The translations under genes were made by a program, and so were the position numbers. This document shows, piece after piece, positions 14,528 to 22,244 of a DNA stretch of 32,081 nt. A model generated the notes under the pieces. The model saw only the letters and a list, made by a program, of their open reading frames with translations, was not told the origin of the DNA and searched no databases. The stretch comes from Pseudomonadales bacterium (GTDB lineage: Bacteria; Pseudomonadota; Gammaproteobacteria; Pseudomonadales; Halieaceae), in assembly GCA_024234675.1 (NCBI GenBank), contig JACKNU010000015.1:1-32081 (forward strand), read 5' to 3'. Every line of letters starts with the position of its first letter. The stretch's first letter is position 1.

Positions 14528-16066
14528 TTATGGGTCGGTGGCAACTGTCGCGCAGCTGAAGCTGTCCGCCGAGTTGTCGTCACCGCCGTCGAAATGCGCG
14601 ACCGCCGGTAGCGCGCATAACTGCCGCGACCGAACTACCGCGCCTCCAGGGGTCCTCTGCACGGCCATAACAGTATCCGGCGCGATACCGGATTCCACCC
14701 AGCGGTCCAATACTGCCAGCGGGTTAAAGTCGTCGGCCACCCGACCGGGTTGTTCCCAGCAGTGGCCCTGCCCCGGCACCATCACGAAGCGGGCGAACTC
14801 ATCCAGCTTTTCCCTGCCCTGAACGGCCACCACCTCCTCGTAATACTCCCGGGCCCGCCCCGGGAGTATCAGTGGGTCGGCCAGGCCGTGGTAATAGAAT
14901 AGTTTGCCGCCGGCGCGGGCGAAGGCCGAGAGGTCGGGGTCGGTGGCGTTTAACCTGGGGGCGAGTCGCCGGATGTTCCCCAGTTGCTCTGACAACACGT
15001 AATCGTGGGGCTTGAAAGGGCGCGCCGAGGGTACGCCGTAGCTCAACCGCAGGTAACCTTCGGCGGCGAGCTCACCCCAGGCCGGCTGCGCGTCGGTGCC
15101 GGTAATCCAGATCGGCCACAGGGCCTCGGAACCCGGGGGGATGCCGGGATAGAGTTGTTCACCGTCCACTGTCGCGCCCTGGTAAAGTCGCTTCACCGCT
15201 GCCAGCTCCGCGGCGGTGAAGCAGTCAGTTTCATTTCCAGCAGGGCCGCAGCCCAGCTTGTCCACTTCGGGTTGGCACAGTGCCGGCCGGGAAATGACGC
15301 CGTCGCGGACGCCGTCCAGGTGGTCGCACTGCGCCATGACATGGCGTTCCAGTAGCGGTATTTTGCTCGCGTCTATTACCGCGCGGCCTTGCTCGTCGCG
15401 GGTAGACTGCAGCAACCAGAGACCGTGGACTCCCGCATTGCCACTGAGGTCGAAGATACCGCCACCCGCGGCGATACCGTCAAACAGCTCGGGGTAGCGC
15501 TGGGCGGCGAACAGCCCCAGCCGACCGCCATTGGAGCAACCGGTAAAGTAGGTATGCCGTGGCGCGCTGGCGTAGAAGTTCGCGACGTAGTGCCTGCCGG
15601 TGGCCACCGCCAGCGGCATCCAGGCGCCCGCATACAGGTCCAGGGCGGTGTCGTCGCCCAGCGCCCAGTCCGTGTCCCAGCTCTCGGCCTGGTGTCCGCC
15701 GTCGGTCTGGATCACCGCGTAGCCGCCTTTCAGGTACTCGTTCATGCTGTTGGAGTAGCCCGGCTTCTCCGGCAGCAGACTGCCGCAGAAGCCGCCGCAG
15801 CCCGTCACCGCGAGCTTGCCGTTCCAGTTGTCTGCGGGCAGGCGCATCACGAAACCGATCCGGGCGGCGATTTGGCCCTCCACCTGGCAAAATGGGGGCA
15901 GGCCTTCCCGCTCGACGATCAGGCTGGTGGCGCTCAGCTCGGTATCGGCCAACTCTGCTGCAGGCAGCGCCTGGCACTGTTGCGAGGCACTGGCGCTGGC
16001 GTTGGCGGTTGCCAGGAACACGGCCAGGCACACCAGGCCGGAAGTGAACGAAATGATCGGGCGCAT
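14528..16066 (-). CDS. Tannase/feruloyl esterase family hydrolase, exported
   Basis: 512 residues from ATG at 16066, with GGAG 7 nt upstream. A signal peptide (MRPIISFTSGLVCLAVFLATANA) leads to a mature enzyme with the CS-D-HC arrangement of the tannase family: Cys177-Ser178 in FTGCSNGGR, Asp397 in HGLADPLI and His435-Cys436 in PGQGHCWEQ. In known members the two cysteines form a disulfide that places Ser and His. It hydrolyses an ester, such as galloyl, feruloyl or terephthalate-type esters, in the periplasm or outside the cell. It follows the TonB receptor gene in the same direction, consistent with processing of an imported or surface-bound substrate. The actual ester is not known. Confidence 0.9.
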   Translation of the reverse strand: MRPIISFTSGLVCLAVFLATANASASASQQCQALPAAELADTELSATSLIVEREGLPPFCQVEGQIAARIGFVMRLPADNWNGKLAVTGCGGFCGSLLPEKPGYSNSMNEYLKGGYAVIQTDGGHQAESWDTDWALGDDTALDLYAGAWMPLAVATGRHYVANFYASAPRHTYFTGCSNGGRLGLFAAQRYPELFDGIAAGGGIFDLSGNAGVHGLWLLQSTRDEQGRAVIDASKIPLLERHVMAQCDHLDGVRDGVISRPALCQPEVDKLGCGPAGNETDCFTAAELAAVKRLYQGATVDGEQLYPGIPPGSEALWPIWITGTDAQPAWGELAAEGYLRLSYGVPSARPFKPHDYVLSEQLGNIRRLAPRLNATDPDLSAFARAGGKLFYYHGLADPLILPGRAREYYEEVVAVQGREKLDEFARFVMVPGQGHCWEQPGRVADDFNPLAVLDRWVESGIAPDTVMAVQRTPGGAVVRSRQLCALPAVAHFDGGDDNSADSFSCATVATDP

Positions 16067-16078
16067 GGGAGCTCCAAT

Positions 16079-16105
16079 AAAAAAGGCGCCCGCAGGCGCC
16101 AAAAA
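16079..16105 (-). terminator. Intrinsic terminator between receptor and esterase genes
   Basis: On the minus strand, GGCGCC, a TGCG loop and GGCGCC (16085-16100) are followed by six T. It ends 19 nt or less before the esterase start, so esterase expression from the receptor promoter would need read-through. The AAAAA on the other flank makes it weakly bidirectional. Confidence 0.75.
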
Positions 16106-16120
16106 GTTAAAGTGATTCGA

Positions 16121-18442
16121 TCAGAAGGAGTATTTCACCGTGGCGCCGTAGGTGCGCGGCTCCCCCCAGAGGTCCACGGTGCCGGCGATGTTGCTGATGA
16201 TGGTATGGACCCGATACTCCTGATCATCCAGGTTCTTACCCCAGACGCTCAGCTCCCAGCTGTCCCGCGGGCTGGTCCAGGTGGCGCTGGCATTGATTAC
16301 GCCATAGCTGTCCTCCTTGGAGGCCGGGCTGTTGGACGACTCGAAATAGAAGCTGCCGGTGTAGGCGTAGCTGGCAACCCAGTCGATCTCCGAGCCGCCC
16401 GGCAGGGGGGTGCGATAGGAGCTGCGTATGAAGAAGCTGTCCTGAGGCGCCCGCGGCAGGTCATTGCCGGAAAAGTCCACCGCGCCGTCCTCGAACGTAT
16501 CGTAGGTGGCATCCAGGTAGGCGTAGTTAGCCTGCAGGGTCCAGTTCTCGGTGACCAGGCCGGTCACATCCAGTTCGACCCCCTCGCTGGTTGCCTTGGC
16601 ATTGGCGCCCACCAGCAGCGAGCCCACCAGGCGGAATACCTGCAGGTCCTTGTAGTCCATGGTGAACACGCTGGCGTTGACCCGCAGGCGGTTGTCGAGG
16701 AACTCGGATTTCAGGCCCAGTTCCCAGCTATCCACCTCTTCGGGTTCCAGTGGCACGGCTGCCGCCTCCGGGTTGGTGACCGAGCTGACGAAGGCGCCGC
16801 TCTTGTAGCCCTGGGAGAAACTCAGGTAGAGCAATCCGTCGTCGCTGTAGTTCCAGTTGACGCTGGCCGATGAGGTGACCTTGTTCCAGTCATCGTCAGT
16901 CTTGGTTTCATAGGGAAAGGCCAGCAGCGAGGTATCCCCGGTGGCGGCGAACGCCGCCAGGTTGCCGGGACCGTTGGCGGGTATACCGAGGATCACGGCT
17001 TCCTCGGGCGCGAAGATGGCCTGTACCACCGAGGGCGGCACGCCCAGGGCGCCGGCCAGCACCGCGGTATCGAAGTCGGGGTTCTCGTTGTTTACCAGGC
17101 CCTGTTTGATGTCCTTTTTGTCATAGGTATAGCGGGAGCCCACGCTGACCGACCACTGCTCGTTGAAGGCGTAGTCGATCTGGGCGAAGGCGGCGTAGCT
17201 GGTGGTCTCGGCTTTCTGGGTGAAGTCGATGTCGCCGTTGAGGAGAATCGCGCTGCCCGGCACCAGGGGCGGGCCGAAGCTGCCGACGAAATTCTCCTTG
17301 CGATCGACGTTTTCCTCCATATAGAACGCGCCCACCAGCCAGCTCAGTTTCTCGTCACCGGCCGAGGCCAGGCGCAGTTCCTGGCTGAACTGGTCGGAGT
17401 TCTCCTTGGCGGCGTCCACCAGGTTGAAGGGGGTCAGCCCCTCGGGCAGGCCCGCCAGGTCTTCGGAGTGGTGGTAGTCCATTTCGCGGTAGGCGGTGAT
17501 GGAGGTCAGGGTGGTGTCGGCCACCCCCCAGTCGACTCGCAGCAGGCCACCGCTGACTTCCCGCTTCTGGAAAGCATTCGCGGTGGAGGCACACTTGCGG
17601 TTATCCCCGCCCGTAAAGGCCTCTATCACCTCGGGGTAGAAGCCCGCCAGTCCCAACGGATCGTGCAGTTCCAGGTTGTTTACGTTGCGGCAGTTGCCAT
17701 TGACATCGTCCTTGGACCAGTCGGCGCCCAACAGGATGCTGAGGTTGTCAGCCGGGTCCCACTGCAACTGGCCACGGGCGCTGTTGTTGTCCTGGTCCTG
17801 GTAGTCGTCGCCGTCGATGACGTTCTTGACGTAGCCGTCCTGCTGCTTGGTCTGGGCCACCAGCTTGCCTGCAAGCGTATCGGTGAGAGGCCCGGTGACC
17901 AGGCCCTGGACCACGCCCAGGTCGCGATCGCCGTAGGTGCCGCTGATGCTGGCCTCGAACTCCTGCGACGGGCGCTTGGTATACAAACTGATGGCGCCGC
18001 CCACCACGTTCTTGCCGAACAGGGTGCCCTGGGGACCCCGCAGGATTTCGATGCGTTCCAGGTCGTACAGGTCGGTGGAGGCGCCGCCGGGGCGGCCTAT
18101 GTAGACCTCATCGATAAAGGTGGCCACCGCGGCGTCACTGGCGGCGGAGTCCAGAGTGTTGCCTATGCCGCGGATAAAGTACTGGGGCTCGCCGATGTTG
18201 AACTGGGTCATATTGAAATTGGGGGTTTCCAGGGCGACGTCATTCATGCCGCTGATCATGCCCTCCCTGACCTGGTCACCGCTGATGGCGCTGACGGAAA
18301 CGGGCACGTCCTGCAGACTCTCGCTGCGCTTCTGGGCGGTGACGATGACCTCCTCGAGCACGGGCGCCTGGGCCTGTGCCAGTAATGGGAGAGCCAGCAG
18401 CACGGCGCTGGCCAGGGGCAGTTTGCGTTGCGTATGCATCAT
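16121..18442 (-). CDS. TonB-dependent outer membrane receptor
   Basis: 773 residues. A signal peptide (KLPLASAVLLALPLLAQAQA) is followed by a TonB-box-like stretch (LEEVIVTAQKR) and a plug domain (QDVPVSVSAISGDQV, YFIRGIGN, FIDEVYIGR, LERIEILRGPQGTLFGKNVVGGAISLYTKRP). The beta-barrel ends in GATVKYSF with the terminal Phe used by the BAM complex. This subtype, close to those linked to aromatic, sterol-like or terpenoid compounds in marine bacteria and sphingomonads, imports substrates across the outer membrane with TonB energy. The gene is followed by a terminator and then the esterase, and is divergent from an HxlR regulator. Confidence 0.93.
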   Translation of the reverse strand: MMHTQRKLPLASAVLLALPLLAQAQAPVLEEVIVTAQKRSESLQDVPVSVSAISGDQVREGMISGMNDVALETPNFNMTQFNIGEPQYFIRGIGNTLDSAASDAAVATFIDEVYIGRPGGASTDLYDLERIEILRGPQGTLFGKNVVGGAISLYTKRPSQEFEASISGTYGDRDLGVVQGLVTGPLTDTLAGKLVAQTKQQDGYVKNVIDGDDYQDQDNNSARGQLQWDPADNLSILLGADWSKDDVNGNCRNVNNLELHDPLGLAGFYPEVIEAFTGGDNRKCASTANAFQKREVSGGLLRVDWGVADTTLTSITAYREMDYHHSEDLAGLPEGLTPFNLVDAAKENSDQFSQELRLASAGDEKLSWLVGAFYMEENVDRKENFVGSFGPPLVPGSAILLNGDIDFTQKAETTSYAAFAQIDYAFNEQWSVSVGSRYTYDKKDIKQGLVNNENPDFDTAVLAGALGVPPSVVQAIFAPEEAVILGIPANGPGNLAAFAATGDTSLLAFPYETKTDDDWNKVTSSASVNWNYSDDGLLYLSFSQGYKSGAFVSSVTNPEAAAVPLEPEEVDSWELGLKSEFLDNRLRVNASVFTMDYKDLQVFRLVGSLLVGANAKATSEGVELDVTGLVTENWTLQANYAYLDATYDTFEDGAVDFSGNDLPRAPQDSFFIRSSYRTPLPGGSEIDWVASYAYTGSFYFESSNSPASKEDSYGVINASATWTSPRDSWELSVWGKNLDDQEYRVHTIISNIAGTVDLWGEPRTYGATVKYSF

Positions 18443-18485
18443 GGTGGGTAGCCTCCCGGGCTTTATGACTTATTATGGTGTGCCA

Positions 18486-18514
18486 AACATAGTACCAACA
18501 GTTCTCTTATGCAA
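18486..18514 (-). promoter_or_regulatory. Promoter of the TonB receptor gene
   Basis: On the minus strand, -35 TTGCAT (18509-18514), a 17-nt spacer and -10 TATGTT (18486-18491), about 44 nt before the gene start. Confidence 0.55.
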
Positions 18515-18543
18515 GTATAAAGTGGTCTGGTAAACGGGTGGGT

Positions 18544-18580
18544 GCCGGCGAGCCGGCGGGCTGTCGGGATCGGGTACAAT
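18544..18580 (+). promoter_or_regulatory. Possible promoter/operator of the HxlR gene
   Basis: A -10-like TACAAT (18575-18580) has no recognisable -35 box. A GCCGGC-GA-GCCGGC inverted repeat (18544-18557) covers the -35 position and may bind the regulator itself. Confidence 0.35.
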
Positions 18581-18604
18581 GCGGGCGAAGACCGGGGATT
18601 TCGT

Positions 18605-19543
18605 ATGAGCAAACTGATTACCAGGGCCAGTTCCATCAATCGCGCCCTGGACCAGGTGGGGGACAAGTGGTGCCTGCTGATCCTGCAGGAGGTGTTCTGG
18701 GGCATTAATTCCTTCAATGAGATGCTGGCTGCGACGGGGGTTTCCAAGGGAGTGCTGGCCGACCGGCTCAAGTGGCTGCAAGCGGTGGACTGCCTGCACA
18801 AGAAGGCCGAGGATGGCGGCAAGCGCATGCGCTACCACCTCACCCGCAAGTCGGTGGAGCTCTACGACTGCGCCCTGATGGCAATTGCCTGGGAACGGCG
18901 CTTTTTCAATACCCGGGAGCTGGATGAGGTCGGTCTGCATCACCGCAATTGTGGCCACGCCTTTCAGCCGCAGTTGCGCTGCCGGGCCTGCGGAGACGAG
19001 GTGCGGGTGTGGGATGTCAGCTACAAGCCCGGTCCCGGCGCAACCCGGGACCAGCGGGACAAGAAAGTGCGGCGCCGCTCGTCCCTGTCGGTGCAGGAGG
19101 TTCCCAGTGGCCGCAGCCTGTACAAGAACCTTATCAATATCGTCGGCGACCGCTGGACCGCCAATGTGATCGCCCTGGCCTTCCACGGCCTGACCCGCTT
19201 CGACCAGTTTCACCAGGAGCTGCCGGTGGCCACCAACATACTCTCCGACCGGCTCAGGTTCCTGGTGGAGGAGGGGATTTTCCAGCAGATCGCCTACCAG
19301 CGGCGCCCGGTGCGTTACGAATACCGGTTAACGGCGAGGGGCGAGGCCCTTTATCCCTGGTTCCTGACCCTGCTGCAGTGGGGCGACAAATGGTGCAGCC
19401 CGGACGGCAGCGGCCGGCCCATGCATTTGACCCACGAGCCCTGCGGCAAGCGTCTGGTGGGTCAGGTGCAGTGCAGCGCCTGCGGCGGCGTCCTCAGGGC
19501 CCATGAGGTGGAGTTCGAACTGGGGCAGGCCCGGTCTGCCTGA
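18605..19543 (+). CDS. Tandem HxlR-type transcriptional regulator
   Basis: 312 residues from ATG at 18605, preceded by GGGGA. HxlR regulators are normally about 110 residues and dimeric. Here two complete winged-helix domains are fused: residues 5-110 or so (ALDQVGDKWCLLILQEVFWGINSFNEML, then VLADRLKWL) and 170-262 or so (LINIVGDRWTANVIALAFHGLTRFDQF, then ILSDRLRFL). Each is followed by a metal-site-like H-x2-C-x9-C-x2-C (His113, Cys116, Cys126, Cys129; His277, Cys280, Cys290, Cys293). It is divergent from the TonB receptor and probably controls it and the catabolic genes in response to a pathway intermediate. Confidence 0.9.
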   Translation: MSKLITRASSINRALDQVGDKWCLLILQEVFWGINSFNEMLAATGVSKGVLADRLKWLQAVDCLHKKAEDGGKRMRYHLTRKSVELYDCALMAIAWERRFFNTRELDEVGLHHRNCGHAFQPQLRCRACGDEVRVWDVSYKPGPGATRDQRDKKVRRRSSLSVQEVPSGRSLYKNLINIVGDRWTANVIALAFHGLTRFDQFHQELPVATNILSDRLRFLVEEGIFQQIAYQRRPVRYEYRLTARGEALYPWFLTLLQWGDKWCSPDGSGRPMHLTHEPCGKRLVGQVQCSACGGVLRAHEVEFELGQARSA

Positions 19544-19560
19544 GCCGCAGGGCGGGCTGG

Positions 19561-20361
19561 CTACGCGCCTCGTGGCGGGCGTGGTATCAAGCCGCTGGTG
19601 CGGCGTATGTACTCGGCGTATCCGGGTTTCTCCCGGGACAGTTTCTTATCCAGGGTGGCTTGCCCGGTGACATTGATCACCAGCCAGCTGTAGACCACGG
19701 GGCCAATGAAACCGCACCAGGCCCAGGGCGCTTCCAGGGCAATCACGAACAACCCCCACCACTGGCACAGTTCACCGAAGTAATTGGGGTGGCGCGTATA
19801 GCGCCACAGGCCGGTATTGAGCACCTGCCCGCGCCGGGTCGGATCGGCCTTGAAACGGCTGAGTTGCCAGTCGCCGACGGTTTCGAAGTAGAAGCCCAGG
19901 CACCACAGTGCCGTGCCGGCGGCAGCCAGCGCGCCGATATCGGCCTGCCCGCCGGTGACCATGGCGATCTGCTGGGGCAGGGTGAGCACCCAGATGACCG
20001 TCCCCTGCAGCAGGAAAACCTGGCGCAGGGCCAGCCGGTGAAAGGGCCATCCCGGCTCCACCCACTGGCGCAGGCGGGTATAGCGCGGGTCCTCGCCATG
20101 GCCCCAGTTGCGGTGCACCAGGTAAACGCTCATGCGCAGTGCCCAGATGAGCACCAGGAAAATGATCAGCCCGGGTATGGCGCCGCTGCTCCCGGTGAGC
20201 CAGTAGGCGGCCAGCAGCAGGCCGGCTATGAGCCCTGAGAAGGCCATGTCGATAATGCTGATATCGCGCAGCGCGATACTCAACAGCCACAGCGCCAGTA
20301 CCAGCGCCAGGGTAAGACCGGCGGTGCATGCCAGCGTCTGTGCGAGGACGGTCCAGGGCAT
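19561..20361 (-). CDS. DUF1295 family membrane protein (steroid 5-alpha-reductase-like)
   Basis: 266 residues from ATG at 20361, with GGAG upstream. It has about six hydrophobic helices, including ACTAGLTLALVLALWLLSIAL and GAIPGLIIFLVLIWALRMSVYL. The C-terminal signature GLWRYTRHPNYFGELCQWWGLFVIAL, then KPGYAEYIRRTSGLIPRPP, is diagnostic of DUF1295, related to the 3-oxo-5-alpha-steroid 4-dehydrogenase C-terminal domain and to isoprenylcysteine methyltransferases. Family members are thought to reduce or methylate hydrophobic substrates at the membrane, but most bacterial ones are uncharacterised. Its gene shares a divergent promoter region with a short-chain dehydrogenase. It converges on the HxlR gene with 17 nt between stops. 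Confidence 0.85.
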   Translation of the reverse strand: MPWTVLAQTLACTAGLTLALVLALWLLSIALRDISIIDMAFSGLIAGLLLAAYWLTGSSGAIPGLIIFLVLIWALRMSVYLVHRNWGHGEDPRYTRLRQWVEPGWPFHRLALRQVFLLQGTVIWVLTLPQQIAMVTGGQADIGALAAAGTALWCLGFYFETVGDWQLSRFKADPTRRGQVLNTGLWRYTRHPNYFGELCQWWGLFVIALEAPWAWCGFIGPVVYSWLVINVTGQATLDKKLSREKPGYAEYIRRTSGLIPRPPRGA

Positions 20362-20380
20362 ATTGATTCTCCACGGTGGC

Positions 20381-20419
20381 TTGACCGGGATTATAGGCAT
20401 GCTATGCTTTTCAGGTCAA
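20381..20419. promoter_or_regulatory. Overlapping divergent promoters (DUF1295 and SDR genes)
   Basis: On the minus strand, TTGACC (20414-20419), an 18-nt spacer and TATAAT (20390-20395) drive the DUF1295 gene. On the plus strand, TTGACC (20381-20386), a 16-nt spacer and TATGCT (20403-20408) could drive the SDR gene. The two -35 boxes form an inverted pair and the promoters occupy the same DNA, so they would compete. Confidence 0.6.
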
Positions 20420-20464
20420 TTGCATAAATAGACTAATAACAGGTGGAAAGTGGGGTGGCTCGGG

Positions 20465-21358
20465 ATGCTTACAGGACAGAGGCTGCAGGGGCGGGTCGCA
20501 ATCATCACCGGGGCCGGCAAGGGCCTGGGGCGTGCCTGGGCACTGCAACTGGCGGCCCAGGGCGCGCGCCTGGTGGTCAACAACCGCGGCAGCAGTGATC
20601 AGTCGGAAACGCGCTCAGCCGATACTGTGGTGGAACAGATCCGCGCGGCCGGTGGCGAGGCGGTGGCGAATTATGACAGCGTGGAGGCGGAGGGCGCCGG
20701 CGCGCGGCTGGTGGACCAGGCGCTGCGGCACTTCGGGCGCCTGGATATCGTGGTGGCCAACGCCGGGATCGATCGCGCGGCCAGTTTCCACAAACTGGCC
20801 ATGTCGGAATTCGAGCAGATCATGGAAGTCAACTTCCACAGTGTGGCGCGTCTGCTGCATGCCGCCTGGCCGCTGCTGCGTCAGCAGGCCTACGGCAGGG
20901 TGCTGGTGTCCGGTTCCACCGCGGGATTGTATGGCAATCATGGCCAGGCGGCCTACGCGTCCGCCAAGGCCGCCCTGCTTGGGCTGGTGAAAACCCTCGC
21001 AACAGAGGGGCTATCGCGCGGCGTGCTGGTCAACCTGCTGGCTCCCTACGCGATCACCCAGCTTACCCGCGACGCCTTCCCCGCGGCACTGGCTGCCCGG
21101 TTCTCAGGTGCAGCCGTGGCGCCGCTGGTGGCCTGGCTGGTCTCGGAGCAGTGCGAGTTGTCGGGTCAAACCATTATCTGTGGCGCCGGGCACGCACGCC
21201 TGGCGCAGACGCTGGAAAGTGAAACGATTGATCTGGGAGAGGATATCCAGGGCGCAATGGCCCGCCTGGTGACCATGCCCTGCGAGCAGTCGCAGGCGAC
21301 AGCGATCGCGGAGTTCCAGGCCTTCAGCCGTTCCCTTGGCGAGCCCGATTCCGCCTGA
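20465..21358 (+). CDS. Short-chain dehydrogenase/reductase (SDR), FabG/MFE-2-like
   Basis: 297 residues from ATG at 20465. A GTG at 20450 in the same frame is an alternative. The nucleotide-binding motif is VAIITGAGKGLGRAWA, then VVANAGIDRAASFHKL, the active-site Ser in VLVSGSTAGLYGNHG, and Tyr-x3-Lys in AAYASAKAALLGLVKTLATEG. The order and the long loop after the first strand (NNRGSSDQSETRSADTVVEQIRAAGG) resemble the dehydrogenase domain of peroxisomal multifunctional enzyme 2, acting on 3-hydroxyacyl-CoA or 17-hydroxysteroid substrates. A role as the oxidising step in the catabolic locus is inferred from position. It converges on the ATPase operon. Confidence 0.88.
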   Translation: MLTGQRLQGRVAIITGAGKGLGRAWALQLAAQGARLVVNNRGSSDQSETRSADTVVEQIRAAGGEAVANYDSVEAEGAGARLVDQALRHFGRLDIVVANAGIDRAASFHKLAMSEFEQIMEVNFHSVARLLHAAWPLLRQQAYGRVLVSGSTAGLYGNHGQAAYASAKAALLGLVKTLATEGLSRGVLVNLLAPYAITQLTRDAFPAALAARFSGAAVAPLVAWLVSEQCELSGQTIICGAGHARLAQTLESETIDLGEDIQGAMARLVTMPCEQSQATAIAEFQAFSRSLGEPDSA

Positions 21359-21401
21359 GAGGTGGAGGCTGGCCCGGCTGCGGATATCCCTGCACAACCA
21401 C

Positions 21402-22244
21402 TCAGGTTCGCGCCTCCTGGCCGGGCCTCCCCTCGAGACTGGCGGCACTCAGCAGGATAACCTCTATTTCCTCTATGATCTCTTCCTGGCGCAACATATT
21501 GCGGCGTTTGCCGAGCTCCTCCATGCGTTGCTCAAGGTGATGTCCGGCCTGGTCCAGGTGCTGCACCCGGCGCTGGTTCTCTGCCATCAGCGATTCGAAC
21601 AGCCAGGCGTGGGTGAGCGCGAACAGGTACTGCTCCAGCAGGGCGCCCAGCAGTTGTTGTGGCGGGATGTTGATGATCGGAGCCAGGTCCTGCCCGGATG
21701 CCGGTTCCAGGGGTGGCAACGCCGATTGGCATTGCGCCTGTTGAACGTCGGCCTGGAAATGGATCACCTCGAGACGCAAGGGGCCATGCTCCTGACGCAG
21801 CTGGTTGAGGGTGGTGGCAAGTGTCGCCAGCACCTCGTCGATCTCGTCCGCCACGGCCGCCCCCGGCAGGCAGGTTGCGCGTGGATACGCGCGCTGCGCG
21901 GGGCTGGCCAGGCGGGAACCGATAGCGATCAGCGGAGCTGTATCGCAACCCGGTTGCTGCGCCAGGGCGGCGAGTACCTGTTCATTGTAGGCGCCGCAAA
22001 AGCCGCGCTCGGAACCGATCAGCAAGTACACCGGTGGTATCTCCGACCAGCTGGCCTCGCTGGCAAAATGTTGGCGGACAGCGTTCAACGCCAGGCCTAT
22101 GGAGGCGACGACCTGCTGTTGCGACTCATGGTAACGAGCCAGTTTGTGCGTCTCCATCATGGCGAGATTCTTCATGCTGTCCATGATGCCGTGGATATCC
22201 CGGAGCGATGCGATGCGCTCCTCTACATCACGCCGTTTGCTCAT
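21402..22244 (-). CDS. atpG: Alternate F1F0 ATPase, gamma subunit
   Basis: 280 residues from ATG at 22244, overlapping the alpha gene by 17 nt. The N-terminal coiled-coil helix (SKRRDVEERIASLRDIHGIMDSMKNLAMMETHKLARY) and the C-terminal helix (LMAENQRRVQHLDQAGHHLEQRMEELGKRRNMLRQEEIIEEIEVILLSAASLE) form the rotor shaft. Between them is the Rossmann-like body with YLLIGSERGFCGAYNEQVL, the family signature. It is the last gene of the operon, as in other N-ATPase operons, rather than sitting between alpha and beta as in the housekeeping synthase. Confidence 0.9.
   Translation of the reverse strand: MSKRRDVEERIASLRDIHGIMDSMKNLAMMETHKLARYHESQQQVVASIGLALNAVRQHFASEASWSEIPPVYLLIGSERGFCGAYNEQVLAALAQQPGCDTAPLIAIGSRLASPAQRAYPRATCLPGAAVADEIDEVLATLATTLNQLRQEHGPLRLEVIHFQADVQQAQCQSALPPLEPASGQDLAPIINIPPQQLLGALLEQYLFALTHAWLFESLMAENQRRVQHLDQAGHHLEQRMEELGKRRNMLRQEEIIEEIEVILLSAASLEGRPGQEART

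Noticed and set aside
15389..16873. Long plus-strand open frame opposite the esterase and receptor genes
   Set aside because: It crosses the gap and terminator between two clear genes and lacks motifs. It is a shadow of the high GC content.
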